From Streptomyces sp. MMG1533 (GTDB lineage Bacteria; Actinomycetota; Actinomycetes; Streptomycetales; Streptomycetaceae), in NCBI RefSeq assembly GCF_001279775.1, contig NZ_LGDG01000214.1, forward strand, positions 1 to 64,000: 64,000 nt of DNA, written 5' to 3'. The first letter of the stretch is position 1, and each line of letters starts with the position of its first letter. A program made the translations under genes and the position numbers. The notes under the pieces are model-generated. The model made no database searches. It had not been told where the DNA came from and saw only the letters and a list, made by a program, of their open reading frames with translations. This document shows, in pieces, positions 25,031 to 34,922 of the stretch.

Positions 25031-26329
25031 GTGAACGACTGGCACAGCTGGGCGGCGCTCGTCGTGTTCGTCGGCGCCTACGCCCTGATCATCAGCGAGA
25101 AGATCCACCGCGTCGCCGTGGCCCTCGGCGGCGCGGGCCTGATGCTCGCGATCGGCGCGACCGACGACACCTCGGCCTTCTACTCCGAGCACGCCGGCAT
25201 CGACTGGAACGTCATCTTCCTGCTGCTGGGCATGATGATGATCGTCGGCGTGCTGAAGCGGACCGGCATGTTCGAGTATCTGGCCATCTGGTCGGTGAAG
25301 CGGGCCAGGGCACGTCCGTACCGCGTGATGGCCATGCTCGTCGTGATCACCGCCTGCGCCTCCGCGCTGCTCGACAACGTCACCACGGTCCTGCTGGTCG
25401 CCCCGGTGACCCTGCTGGTCTGCGAACGACTCGCGCTGCCCGCGGCCCCGTTCCTGATCGCCGAGGTCTTCGCGTCGAACATCGGCGGCACCGCGACCCT
25501 GGTCGGCGACCCGCCCAACATCATCATCGCCAGCCGCGCCGGCCTTACCTTCAACGACTTCCTGATCCACCTCGCCCCGCTGGCCGCGGTGCTGGTCGTG
25601 GTCCTGCTGCTGCTGTGCCGGGTGATGTTCCGCAAGACCTTCGTCTACGACGAGGACCGCGCCGCCGAGGTGCTGGCGCTGGAGGAGCGGGAGGCCATCA
25701 AGGATCCACGGCTGCTGATCCAGGGCCTGGTGGTGCTGGCCCTGGTGGTCGCCGGGTTCGTCCTGCACCCGGTGCTGCACTACGAACCCAGCATCGTCGC
25801 CCTCCTCGGCGCGGGACTGCTCGTCGCCGTGTCCTCGGCCGACACCAACGAGGTCCTGGCCGAGGTGGAGTGGCCCACGCTGGCGTTCTTCGCCGGCCTG
25901 TTCATCATGATCGGCGGCCTGATCGAGACGGGCGTCATCGGCGAGGTGTCCCGCGCGCTCGCCGACGCGATCGGCACCGACGAGTTCGTCGGCTCCATGA
26001 CGATGCTGAGCGCCTCCGCGGTGCTCTCGGGCGTCGTGGACAACATCCCGTACGTCGCCACGATGGCCCCGATCACCGCCGACCTGGTGCACAACATGGG
26101 CGGCGGCAACGACCACGTCATGTGGTGGGCGCTGGCACTGGGCGCCGACCTCGGCGGCAACGCCACCGCCATCGGCGCCTCCGCCAACGTGGTCGTCCTC
26201 GGCATCGCCGAACGCAACCGACAGCCCATCTCCTTCTGGCAGTTCACCCGTTACGGCCTGATCGTCACCGCCGTCACGGTGATCGTCTCCCTCGGCTACG
26301 TCTGGCTGCGCTACTTCGGGAGGTCCTGA
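25031..26329 (+). CDS. SLC13/ArsB/NhaD-type permease
   Basis: 432 residues from GTG 25031 with about 11 hydrophobic helices. The ion-transporter superfamily motif is duplicated: ASALLDNVTTVLLVAPVTLL with GGTATLVGDPPNI, and LSGVVDNIPYVATMAPI with LGGNATAIGASANVV. Related proteins move arsenite, sodium/proton, citrate or other anions; I cannot choose from sequence. The CBS protein immediately upstream is a likely regulatory subunit. Confidence 0.88.
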   Translation: MNDWHSWAALVVFVGAYALIISEKIHRVAVALGGAGLMLAIGATDDTSAFYSEHAGIDWNVIFLLLGMMMIVGVLKRTGMFEYLAIWSVKRARARPYRVMAMLVVITACASALLDNVTTVLLVAPVTLLVCERLALPAAPFLIAEVFASNIGGTATLVGDPPNIIIASRAGLTFNDFLIHLAPLAAVLVVVLLLLCRVMFRKTFVYDEDRAAEVLALEEREAIKDPRLLIQGLVVLALVVAGFVLHPVLHYEPSIVALLGAGLLVAVSSADTNEVLAEVEWPTLAFFAGLFIMIGGLIETGVIGEVSRALADAIGTDEFVGSMTMLSASAVLSGVVDNIPYVATMAPITADLVHNMGGGNDHVMWWALALGADLGGNATAIGASANVVVLGIAERNRQPISFWQFTRYGLIVTAVTVIVSLGYVWLRYFGRS

Positions 26330-26356
26330 CGGCGGTGACGACGGATCCGCGGGGCG

Positions 26357-29161
26357 TCAGGCCGCGAAGGACGCCTTCCGCGCCGTACTCACCACCTTGT
26401 CGCCGTCGGCCCGGGCGAGCAGCCCGGCGGACACCCACGTGTCCACCACGGACCGCACCCGTGCGACCAGCGCACCCTTGCCGCTGAACGGGGCCGCGGC
26501 CCAGATCTCGTCCAGCAGCGTCGTGCCGTCGGCCTTCGCGGGGTTGGCCACGCCCGAGTCGACGGTGCCGAAGACCACGCGCGGTTCGGAACGCCGGAAG
26601 TAGGCGTGCGTCGGGTCCTCCGTCCCCTCGGAGAACGGGGCGAACTCGGTGCCGTCCAGGGTGTGGTGGAGCGGCTTGCCGGTCACGGGCGTGAGGGTGG
26701 GCAGCAGGTCGCCGGAGAGACCGGCGTTGGCGTACAGGCCGAACTGCAGGTAGTCCGTGGCCGGGTTGCGGGCGACGAGGTTGACCGGGCCGTAGAAGAG
26801 GGTCTGCAGCGACGGGTCGTCCAGGGCCTTCTCCACGCGCAGCCGGAAGGGCATGGAGACGCGCACGGTGTCGCCGGAGCGCCACGTCCGGGACACCGCG
26901 AAGTAGCTCCCGGGAGTCGGAGTGCCGGACACCGCACGGCCGTTGACCGTCACGCGGAAACCGGCCCTCGCCCAGGACGGCACGCGCAGGCGAAGCTCGA
27001 AGGCGGCGTGGCCGCCCCCGATCCTCAGCGTGGTCCCTTGCTCCACCGGATAGTCGGTGGTCTGGGTGACCGTGACGCCCTTCTCCGCCCAGGTCAGCGT
27101 GGACGGGCTGTAGAGGTTGACGTACAGGGCCGAGCCGTCGGCCTTCCTGAAGTACACCGAGTCCTGGTACTTCGTCGCGCTCTCCATGCCGGTGCCCTCG
27201 CAGCAGGTCGTGCCCTGCTTGGGCGTGTAGTCCCGCACATGACCGGGCGTCAGCCCGATGAAGTACGTGACGAGCGGCTTCTCCGCGTCGGCCTTGTCCT
27301 GCTTGGAGCCGAGCACCTGGTTGTAGAGCGCCCGCTCGTAGTAGTCCATGTACTTCGGGGACTGATCGTGGAAGAACAGCATCCGGCTGAGCTTCAGCAT
27401 GTTGTACGCGCAGCAGGTCTCGGCGGTCGTCGAGCTGATCGTCCCCGCGATCACCCCGGAGGCCTTCCAGAACTCCGTGGTGCTGGTGCCGCCGATGCCG
27501 TACATGCGGCCCGGTACGACCATGCCCCAGAAGTTACGCGCGGCGGTGAGGTAACGCTCCTCGCCCGTCGCGTCGTACAGGCGGACCAGGCCGGTGAAGA
27601 TCGGGATGTGCTGGTTGGCGTGCAGGCCGTCGAGGATGTCGGTGTTCGCGGCGCAGGCGTCGATGAGCTTGTCGAGGTCGAACAGCCTGGCCAGCGCGAG
27701 GTGTTCGGCCTTGCCGGTGAGCGAGTGCAGGTCGACGATCGCCTCGACGATGCCGCCGAACTCGCCGCTGGAGAAGATGCCCCACATCCGCTGGAGGGTG
27801 GCCTCGGGCAGCTTGGACAGCCGGGAGTACATCCAGTCGCACATGCCGGACGCGAGGTCGAGCGCCCGTGCGTCTTCGGTGGCGCTGTACGCGTCCAGCA
27901 GGCCCCTGAGGATCTTGTGCGCGGTGTAGTAGGGCGCCCACACCTTGGTGTAATCGGGGCTGGTCCTGGACTCCAGGTCGATGAACTGCGTCTCCGGGTA
28001 CGCCGCCAGGAACCCGGGATGGCTGGGCGCTCCCCAGGTGCGGCGCAGGGTGGCGGTGAGGCCCCGTCCGGAGGCGTCCGCGAAGGTCGATCCCGTGGTC
28101 TCGTCGAAGGCGTAAGACGCGAGGTCGCCGCGGCCGGCGGAGGCCTCGGCGGCCCGGCTGCCCTGCAACTCGCCGATCTCGGCGGCGGTCAGGGCGTGCG
28201 ACCAGACGTTGAACTCGTCGAAGGCGCCCGCGAAGACCGGGTCGGCGGAGTAGTTCGAGCGGCCGAGCCAGTTGTTGGCGAGGGCGCCGAGGGCCGCCGG
28301 GGTGAGGGACATCGAGGTGTTCCGGGCGACGGCCGTGCCGTTGACGTACAGCGTGCCCGTGCCGTCGGCGATCGTCACCGCCAGATGGCTCCACTGGTTC
28401 AGAGGCAGCGCGGCGGTGCCGTCGAGGCCCTGCTCGCCGCCGGGTCCGCCGGTGGTGATGGCGAAGCGGGGTACGCCGCCGGCGTTGCGCGCGGCCAGAT
28501 ACAGGTAACGCGTGGTGTCGTTGCCGAAGTCGAAGATCCGGGTCCAGTTGGCGCCGTGCGTGGGCTTCACCCAGGCGGACAGGGTGATCGCCGAGGCGCC
28601 GTCGAGGACGCCGGCGGGGAGATCGACGTACTGGTAGGAGCCGCGCACGTTCTCCGCCGAAGTCCCGAACCTCCCGGGGGAGTTCAGCACGACCGGGTCG
28701 TGGCGCAACGCCTCGCGCACCTCGGTCAGCGCCTCGACCATGGTGAGTGTCTTGTCGACGAAGACCTGCTCGCCGGTGCCGGCGTACGCCTGGGACAGCA
28801 TGGTCAGGAAGTGGCCGGGGTAGTGGCCGCGCAGGTTGCCGTTGGCCTCCCCGTCCAGGCCCTCCCAGCCGCCGGGGGCGACCGCGCCGCCCGTGGCGAG
28901 ACCGGCGTTGGCGCGAAACACCTGGAGCAGCCGGTTCACGTCGTAGCCGCGGGCATGGTCGAGCATCAACTGCCGCTTGTCGGCGAAGACGCCCGCCCCC
29001 AGCTTCACGTCCTCGAGCGCGAAGGGCCGTACGGTCCACACGGACGGTTCCTCCGAAACCGCGGCGACGGCCCGGCCGGTCGCCGCGTACGAGATGGCCG
29101 GGGTGACCGCGGCGAGCGCCGCGGCCTGGAAAAGGTGCCGTCTGGAGAGGGGCGGTGCCAT
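26357..29161 (-). CDS. Secreted GH127 beta-L-arabinofuranosidase with LamG domain
   Basis: 934 residues. A Tat-type signal (SRRHLFQ then a hydrophobic run ending about residue 33) exports it folded. A concanavalin/LamG insert lies near residues 160-330. The GH127 (alpha/alpha)6 barrel contains AETCCAYNM (~residues 580-586) and GTTCCEGTGME (~650-660), the Cys/Glu cluster that binds zinc and supplies the nucleophilic Cys. It releases beta-L-arabinofuranose from plant glycans or hydroxyproline-linked arabinans. Single gene; a palindrome upstream may control it. Consistent with the pectinases at the right edge. Confidence 0.88.
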   Translation of the reverse strand: MAPPLSRRHLFQAAALAAVTPAISYAATGRAVAAVSEEPSVWTVRPFALEDVKLGAGVFADKRQLMLDHARGYDVNRLLQVFRANAGLATGGAVAPGGWEGLDGEANGNLRGHYPGHFLTMLSQAYAGTGEQVFVDKTLTMVEALTEVREALRHDPVVLNSPGRFGTSAENVRGSYQYVDLPAGVLDGASAITLSAWVKPTHGANWTRIFDFGNDTTRYLYLAARNAGGVPRFAITTGGPGGEQGLDGTAALPLNQWSHLAVTIADGTGTLYVNGTAVARNTSMSLTPAALGALANNWLGRSNYSADPVFAGAFDEFNVWSHALTAAEIGELQGSRAAEASAGRGDLASYAFDETTGSTFADASGRGLTATLRRTWGAPSHPGFLAAYPETQFIDLESRTSPDYTKVWAPYYTAHKILRGLLDAYSATEDARALDLASGMCDWMYSRLSKLPEATLQRMWGIFSSGEFGGIVEAIVDLHSLTGKAEHLALARLFDLDKLIDACAANTDILDGLHANQHIPIFTGLVRLYDATGEERYLTAARNFWGMVVPGRMYGIGGTSTTEFWKASGVIAGTISSTTAETCCAYNMLKLSRMLFFHDQSPKYMDYYERALYNQVLGSKQDKADAEKPLVTYFIGLTPGHVRDYTPKQGTTCCEGTGMESATKYQDSVYFRKADGSALYVNLYSPSTLTWAEKGVTVTQTTDYPVEQGTTLRIGGGHAAFELRLRVPSWARAGFRVTVNGRAVSGTPTPGSYFAVSRTWRSGDTVRVSMPFRLRVEKALDDPSLQTLFYGPVNLVARNPATDYLQFGLYANAGLSGDLLPTLTPVTGKPLHHTLDGTEFAPFSEGTEDPTHAYFRRSEPRVVFGTVDSGVANPAKADGTTLLDEIWAAAPFSGKGALVARVRSVVDTWVSAGLLARADGDKVVSTARKASFAA

Positions 29162-29203
29162 GTGTGCGCCTCCACGAGTCCATGTTCACGAATGTCAGAG
29201 CGT

Positions 29204-29219
29204 GTTCGAAATATCGAAC
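29204..29219. promoter_or_regulatory. Palindrome GTTCGA-AATA-TCGAAC upstream of GH127
   Basis: 6-bp perfect arms with a 4-bp AT centre, 43 bp before the GH127 start, in the region shared with the divergent LuxR-type regulator. The form fits a GntR, LacI or TetR operator for a sugar-induced hydrolase. The binding protein is unknown. Confidence 0.5.
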
Positions 29220-29428
29220 TTTGTGCGGGTAATCGACCAGACGATAGGGAGGGGACGGGGGAGCGTCAACGGGTCTGGAGCGTTCAATTCCGGCCGTTGG
29301 ACGGGTTGCCGGCGTGATCGCCGGGGTTGATGATGCACCGGCGAAGGGTCCTGGCAGCCGGAATCTCCTGGCGTTTGCCCTTCTCGGCGTAGGCCCGCCG
29401 TGGCGCCCCCGGTGGCAGAATCTCCCCC

Positions 29429-32032
29429 GTGGACCGGGGGATCCTGGAGCGCGAGACCGAGCTGGTGCGACTGGCTGCGGCCGCCCGGGAGGCGGCGGAC
29501 GGGGCCGGATCGGTGGTGCTCGTCTTCGGGGAGGCGGGGATCGGGAAGTCGAGCCTGGTGAAGGCCATGCCGGAGCGGCTCCCGGCCCGGGCCAGGATGC
29601 TCGTCGGGGAGTGCGACGACCTCGCCACGCGGCGGCCGCTCGGCCCGTTCCGCGACCTCGTCGGCTCTGTCGGCGCCGAGCTGGCGCGGGCCGTCACGGA
29701 GGGCGGCGACCGGCACCGCGTCTACGAGGCCCTGCACGAAGAACTGGCCGGGAACCCACATCCGACGGTACTCGTCGTCGAGGACGTCCACTGGGCCGAC
29801 GAGGCCTCGCTGGACGCGCTGCGCTTCCTGGTGCGGCGCGTGGAACGGCTGCCCGCCCTTCTCGTCCTCACCTACCGGGACGACGAGTTGACCAGCGGGC
29901 ACCCCCTGCGCCACCTCCTCGGCCAGGTCTCCCGAGTGCGGCGCGTCCACCGCCTCCCCCTGGCCCGCCTCTCCCTGGCCGCCGTACGCACGCTGAGCGC
30001 GCCCGGCCGGCTCGACCCCTCGCAGGTGTACGCCGTGACGTCGGGCAACCCCTTCTTCGTCGCCGAGGTGGTGGCCGCGGGCGGCACCGGGGCCGTGCCT
30101 CCGACCGTCGTCGACGCCGTGCTCGCCAGACTGCGCGGCCTCGACTCCGCCACCGTGGCCGCGCTGGAACAGCTCGCCGTGGTCCCCTCGGCCGTCGAAC
30201 GCCCGCTCATCGACGTACTGCTCGGGGGCGGAGTGGCCGTACTGACGGCGGCCGAACAGCGCGGCCTGCTGGCCGTGGCCCCGGAGCGGGTCGTGTTCCG
30301 GCATGAACTGATCCGGCGGGCCATCGCCGACTCCCTGCCGGCCGCCCGCCGCATCGAGCTCAACCGCACCGTCCTCGCGGCGCTGGTCGCCCGGCCCGGC
30401 GCCGACACCGCCCGCATCGTCCACCACGCCGCCCAGGCCGGCGACCGGGACGCCATCGCCCGGTACGGGCCCGACGCCGCCAAGGACGCCGCGGGAGCCG
30501 GCGCCCACCGCGAGGCCGCCGCCCAACTCCGGCTCGTCCTGCGCGAACGGCACCGCTATGCCCCGGCCGAACTCGCCGACCTCCTCGAGCGTTATGCGGT
30601 GGAGTGCTACACCATCGCCGACTCGGCCGCCGCCGTCGCCGCCCAGCGGGACGCGGTCGCCCTGCGTCGCTCCCTCGGCGACGTCCGTGCCCTCGGCGCC
30701 GACCTGCGCTGGCTGTCGCGCATCCACTGGTGGGCCGGCGACGCCGACCCGGCCCAGGAAGCCGCCCGCGAGGCCGTCGCCGTCCTGGAACACGCGGGCG
30801 ACGACCGGCTGCTGGCGCTCGCCGTCAGCAACACCGCCCAGCTGCGGATGCTGTCCGAGCGCTACGCCGAGGCCGTCACCCACGGCGAACGCGCCATCTC
30901 CCTGGCCCGGAAGGCGGGCGATCCGGCGATCCTGTCGCACGCCCTCAACAACGTCGGCACGGCCCGCTGGCGCGACGGAGACCCCGGCGGACGCCGTCAG
31001 TTGGAGGAGAGTCTCGAGGTCGCCCTCACCGCGGGCGAGGTCGAACACGCCTGCCGGGCCTACGCCAACATCATCTGGAACCTGCTCGACACCCTCCAGT
31101 ACGCCGAGGCCGACCGCTTCCTGCCTCCGGCGATGGACCTGGCCGAGCGGGCCGAACACCTCGGCTTCCTCAGCTACCTGCACGTCGAGCTCGCCATGCG
31201 CCGGCTCGCGGCCGCCGACTGGGACGACGCGGAGAAACACGCCGAGTTCGGGATGCACGACTTCGTCCCCGCCCGCTGCCCCGCCCTGACCGTCCTCGCC
31301 CGGGTCCGCATCCGCCGCGGCGGTCCGCCCGGCGCCGGGGAACTCCTCGACGAGGCATGGGAGATCGCCGTACGGACCAGGGAACTCCAGCGCACCGGGC
31401 CCGTGGCGGTGGCCCGGGCGGAGGCGGCCTGGCTGCGCGGAGACCCGGCCGGGGTCGTCGCGGCCGCCGCACCCGTCTTCGCCCAGGCCCGCGACCTGCC
31501 GGGCGCCCCCTACCGCGCCGAGCTCGGTTACTGGCTCACCCTGGCCGGCCACCCGGTCCCGGCGGACGACACGGACCATCCGTACGCGCTGCAGGCCCGC
31601 GGGCAGTGGCGCCGGGCCGCGAAGCTCTGGCAGGCGGCGGGCTGCCCCTACGAGCACGCCGTGGCGCTCGCGCAGAGCGCGGAGCCCACCGACAAGCTCA
31701 CCGCGCTCACCGCCCTCGACACGCTCGGCGCCGAGCCGCGGGCCCGGCTGATCCGCGCCGAACTGCGCGGCCTCGGCGTGCGGCACATCCCCCGCGGCCC
31801 GCTCGCGGCGACCCGCGACAACCCCGCCGGTCTCACGGAACGCCAGCTCCAGGTGGTGCGGCTGCTCGTCGACGGCCTGACCAACGCGGAGATCGCCGCC
31901 CGGCTGGTCGTGTCGGTCCGCACGGTCGACAACCACGTACGCGCGGTCCTGGACAAGCTGGGCGCGCCCACGCGGCGGCAGGCCGCGGTCCGCGCGACGG
32001 AGCTCGGGCTCCTGGACGACCGCCGGACCTAG
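29429..32032 (+). CDS. Large ATP-binding LuxR-type regulator
   Basis: 867 residues from GTG 29429. An N-terminal AAA/STAND ATPase has Walker A GEAGIGKS (34-41) and Walker B VLVVEDVHWADEASL (~115-130). The middle is helical with TPR-like repeats, ending in a LuxR HTH at ~800-860 (LTERQLQVVRLLVDGLTNAE). This is the LAL/MalT-like signal-integrating class. It diverges from GH127 across 267 bp and precedes a flavoenzyme by 101 bp, so either could be its target. Confidence 0.9.
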   Translation: MDRGILERETELVRLAAAAREAADGAGSVVLVFGEAGIGKSSLVKAMPERLPARARMLVGECDDLATRRPLGPFRDLVGSVGAELARAVTEGGDRHRVYEALHEELAGNPHPTVLVVEDVHWADEASLDALRFLVRRVERLPALLVLTYRDDELTSGHPLRHLLGQVSRVRRVHRLPLARLSLAAVRTLSAPGRLDPSQVYAVTSGNPFFVAEVVAAGGTGAVPPTVVDAVLARLRGLDSATVAALEQLAVVPSAVERPLIDVLLGGGVAVLTAAEQRGLLAVAPERVVFRHELIRRAIADSLPAARRIELNRTVLAALVARPGADTARIVHHAAQAGDRDAIARYGPDAAKDAAGAGAHREAAAQLRLVLRERHRYAPAELADLLERYAVECYTIADSAAAVAAQRDAVALRRSLGDVRALGADLRWLSRIHWWAGDADPAQEAAREAVAVLEHAGDDRLLALAVSNTAQLRMLSERYAEAVTHGERAISLARKAGDPAILSHALNNVGTARWRDGDPGGRRQLEESLEVALTAGEVEHACRAYANIIWNLLDTLQYAEADRFLPPAMDLAERAEHLGFLSYLHVELAMRRLAAADWDDAEKHAEFGMHDFVPARCPALTVLARVRIRRGGPPGAGELLDEAWEIAVRTRELQRTGPVAVARAEAAWLRGDPAGVVAAAAPVFAQARDLPGAPYRAELGYWLTLAGHPVPADDTDHPYALQARGQWRRAAKLWQAAGCPYEHAVALAQSAEPTDKLTALTALDTLGAEPRARLIRAELRGLGVRHIPRGPLAATRDNPAGLTERQLQVVRLLVDGLTNAEIAARLVVSVRTVDNHVRAVLDKLGAPTRRQAAVRATELGLLDDRRT

Positions 32033-32133
32033 GTATGCGGCGGGCCCGAGCTGGGTGACGGTCACGGATACCCGCACCCCCGCGAACGGAATAGAACGGG
32101 CGGATCGACCTGAAACGACTACGGGGGAACCGC

Positions 32134-33549
32134 ATGTCCAGCACACCAGCCCAGGCGGCCCGACGCGAACTGACGCACTTCACCGGCGAGTTGACCGGCC
32201 CCGACGACACCGGCTACGAGGACGCCCGTGCCGTCTACAACGCGATGATCGACAAACGCCCGGCGCTCGTCGCACGCTGCGCCGACGCGGACGCCGTCGC
32301 CCGCCTGATCGGCTTCGCCCGCGCCCACGACCTCCCGCTCGCGGTCCGCGGCGGCGGTCACCACGGCGCCGGACTCGGCACCGTCGACGGGGGAGTGGTC
32401 GCCGACCTGTCGCCCCTGAAGGACATCCACGTCGACCCCGAGGCCCGCACGGTCCGGGTCGGCGGCGGCTGCGTGTGGGGAGAGGTCGACCGGGCCACCA
32501 ACGCGCACGGCCTCGCCACCCCCAGCGGCATCATCTCCACCACCGGGGTCGGCGGCATCGCCACCGGCGGCGGACTCGGCCATCTGACCCGCAAGTGCGG
32601 CCTGACCATCGACAGCCTGCTGGAGGCCGATCTCGTCCTGGCCGACGGCCGGCAGGTCCGGGCGAGCGCCGACGAGAACAGTGACCTGTTCTGGGCGGTC
32701 CGGGGCGGCGGCGGCAACTTCGGCGTCGTCACCTCGTTCCTGTTCCGGCTGCACGAGGTGAGCACCGTCGTCGCCGGCCCGACCTTCTGGCCCGTCGAGA
32801 TCAGCGCCGAAGTCCTCACCGCCTACCGGGACTTCCTCCCGACCGCGCCCCGCGACCTCACCGCCTTCTTCCTGTACGGCACCGTCCCGCCCGCCCCGCC
32901 GTTCCCCGAGGAGTTCCAACTGCGCAAGACGGCCGGCGTCGTGTGGTGCTACACGGGTGACGACACCGAGGCGGCCGCCCGGGAGATGGCCCCGCTGCTC
33001 GACGCCCTGCCGCAGCCGATGCTGCACGCGCCCGGGCCGATGCCGTATCCCGACATGCAGTCCATGTTCGACGGGCTCTACCCGCCCGGCCATCAGTGGT
33101 ACTGGCGCGCCGACTTCGTCGACGAGATCCCGGACGAGGCCGTCGAACTGCACGCCAAGTTCGGCGCCGAGGTGCCGACCATGCAGTCGACGATGCACCT
33201 CTACCCGATCGACGGCGCCGCCCACGACGTCGGCCCGGACGAAACCCCCTGGGCCTACCGCGACGCACGCTGGGCGTCCGTCTACGCGGGCGTCGACCCC
33301 GACCCGGCCAACGCCGAGCTGGTCAAGCGGTGGACGGTCGACTACTTCGAGGCGCTGCACCCGTACTCGGCGGGCGGTGCCTACGTGAACATGATGATGG
33401 ACGAGGGTCAGGAACGCGTCCGGGCCAGCTACCGCGGCAACTACGACCGCCTGGCCCGCATCAAGGCCGACCGCGACCCGGACAACGTCTTCCGCCTCAA
33501 CCAGAACATCCGCCCGACCCCGGCACCGCGCCACGAAACACGCCCCTGA
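32134..33549 (+). CDS. FAD-binding oxidoreductase, BBE type
   Basis: 471 residues. The PCMH-type FAD domain is at ~40-210 with VRGGGHHGAG; His76 or His77 is the usual covalent flavin attachment. TTGVGGIATGGGLGHLTRKC follows. The C-terminal BBE motif is AYVNMMMDEGQERVRASYRG...NYDRLARIKADRDP. I see no second Cys attachment in the flavin loop (RKCGLTID carries a Cys slightly displaced from it). Relatives oxidise oligosaccharides or secondary metabolites. There is no signal peptide. It is convergent with a HAD gene. Confidence 0.88.
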   Translation: MSSTPAQAARRELTHFTGELTGPDDTGYEDARAVYNAMIDKRPALVARCADADAVARLIGFARAHDLPLAVRGGGHHGAGLGTVDGGVVADLSPLKDIHVDPEARTVRVGGGCVWGEVDRATNAHGLATPSGIISTTGVGGIATGGGLGHLTRKCGLTIDSLLEADLVLADGRQVRASADENSDLFWAVRGGGGNFGVVTSFLFRLHEVSTVVAGPTFWPVEISAEVLTAYRDFLPTAPRDLTAFFLYGTVPPAPPFPEEFQLRKTAGVVWCYTGDDTEAAAREMAPLLDALPQPMLHAPGPMPYPDMQSMFDGLYPPGHQWYWRADFVDEIPDEAVELHAKFGAEVPTMQSTMHLYPIDGAAHDVGPDETPWAYRDARWASVYAGVDPDPANAELVKRWTVDYFEALHPYSAGGAYVNMMMDEGQERVRASYRGNYDRLARIKADRDPDNVFRLNQNIRPTPAPRHETRP

Positions 33550-33572
33550 ACCCACCAGACGGCGGCGAGCAG

Positions 33573-33603
33573 GTGGTGCCCCGGCTGCGGGACGGGGCAC
33601 CAC
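33573..33603. terminator. 11-bp hairpin between convergent genes
   Basis: GTGGTGCCCCG (33573-33583) pairs perfectly with CGGGGCACCAC (33593-33603) around 9 bases. It is a likely terminator for the BBE oxidoreductase and perhaps for the convergent HAD gene. Confidence 0.75.
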
Positions 33604-33727
33604 TTGGGCGTCCAGCGGGTCCGGCCGGCTCTCGGCGACGTCGATCTCGCCGCCGGGCGGCACCGCCGGCCTGAGGTACCGGGCCCTGGGCGAGGCCGCC
33701 GTCGGTCGGCTGTTGGTCGCCGGTCGG

Positions 33728-34426
33728 CTACCGAGGCGTCGCCGGAGCCGTCCGCACGAGCCAGTCGTACGCGGCCCGTGCCGTGAACTCGGCCTGTCCA
33801 CCGCGCAGTAGCAGGTCGGCGGTGGCGAACTCCGGGGCGTCGGCCTGCACGGCGACGTAGGGGATCGCCAGGCAGCGCATCCCGGCCGCGTGGGCCGCGG
33901 CGGCGCCCGGAGCCGCGTCCTCCAGGACCACGCAGTCGCCCGGGTCCGAGCCGAGCCGGCGGGCCGCTTCCAGGAAGACGTCGGGGGCGGGCTTGCCGTG
34001 CGCGACCTCGTCGGCCGACACGACGGTGGTCAGAAAGGCGCCCAGGCCCGTGCCGGCCAGGATCGCGTCGATGGCCTCGGGCGACGAACCCGAGGCCACG
34101 GCCATCGGGACGCCCTCGCCCGCCAGCAGCTCCACGAACTTCCGCATCTCGGGATACACGGTGGTGGAGACGCGGGCCAGTTCCAGGTAGCGGCGGTTCA
34201 ACTCGTCGAGCAGTTCGGTGCGCGGTGCCCGCACGCCGTACCGCTCCTGCCAGAGTCCGAGCGTCTCCCAGGTGCTGATACCCACGTACTGCTCGTTGTC
34301 CTGCCATGTGAAGTGGATGCCGTGCCCACCGAGCAGCTCGCGTGATGCTTCGTAGTAGTTCGGCTCGCTGTCCACAAGCGTTCCGTCGAGATCGAAGATG
34401 ACCGAGAGGGCGCCGAGATCGCTCAT
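33728..34426 (-). CDS. HAD-superfamily phosphatase/phosphomutase, PGM-like
   Basis: 232 residues, subfamily IA. Motif I is FDLDGTLVDSE (nucleophile Asp), motif II is AVASGSS, the motif III Lys lies in HGKPAPDVF, and motif IV is VVLEDAAPG. The cap after motif I is helical as in beta-phosphoglucomutase and sugar-phosphate phosphatases. The substrate is unknown. It lies 4 bp downstream of an Lrp-type regulator, forming a two-gene operon. Confidence 0.9.
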   Translation of the reverse strand: MSDLGALSVIFDLDGTLVDSEPNYYEASRELLGGHGIHFTWQDNEQYVGISTWETLGLWQERYGVRAPRTELLDELNRRYLELARVSTTVYPEMRKFVELLAGEGVPMAVASGSSPEAIDAILAGTGLGAFLTTVVSADEVAHGKPAPDVFLEAARRLGSDPGDCVVLEDAAPGAAAAHAAGMRCLAIPYVAVQADAPEFATADLLLRGGQAEFTARAAYDWLVRTAPATPR

Positions 34427-34430
34427 GCCT

Positions 34431-34922
34431 TCACGATCTCAAAGGTGCTGTGCGCGCAGCGCGCCCGATCGACTCCACCAGCGGCAGCAGCCGGTACGGG
34501 ACGCGCTCGCGCAGGGCCACCTCGGTGCGGGTGCGGACGACCCCCGGCAGGCTGATCAGCTTCTGGATCACGTCCTCCAGGTGAGCGTTGTCGCGCGCCA
34601 CGACCCGGGTCAGCAGATCCCCGCCGCCCGTGATCGAGAAGACCTCGACGATCTCCGGTACGGCGGCCAGCGCGTCACCCACGTCGTCGAGGTGGCCCTG
34701 GGTGACCTCGATGTGCACGAACGCGAGCACCGGGTGGCCGAGCGCGGCGGGGGAGAGCGACGGCCCGGTGCCGGTGATCACCCCGTCCCGCTCCAGACGG
34801 TCGAGGCGGGCCTGGAGCGTGCCCCGGGCGACACCGAGGACGCGGGCGTACTCGCGCACGCTCGTGCGGGGCTGCTCCAGCAGCAGTCGCAGGATGCGGG
34901 TGTCGAGCTCGTCCACGGCCAT
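34431..34922 (-). CDS. Lrp/AsnC family transcriptional regulator
   Basis: 163 residues from ATG 34922 (GAGGAG upstream); the longer ORF start at 34994 is not needed. N-terminal HTH ~2-60 (LDTRILRLLLEQPRTSVREY, then GVARGTLQARLDRLERDGVI). The ligand-binding RAM domain is ~70-145 (VEVFSITGGGDLLTRVVARD). Such proteins respond to amino acids. It is transcribed with the HAD hydrolase and divergent from the FUSC-type membrane protein. Confidence 0.9.
   Translation of the reverse strand: MAVDELDTRILRLLLEQPRTSVREYARVLGVARGTLQARLDRLERDGVITGTGPSLSPAALGHPVLAFVHIEVTQGHLDDVGDALAAVPEIVEVFSITGGGDLLTRVVARDNAHLEDVIQKLISLPGVVRTRTEVALRERVPYRLLPLVESIGRAARTAPLRS

Noticed and set aside
29195..32146. Minus-strand ORF of 983 codons
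   Set aside because: Antisense of the LuxR-type regulator; Gly/Arg/Val-rich with no motifs.
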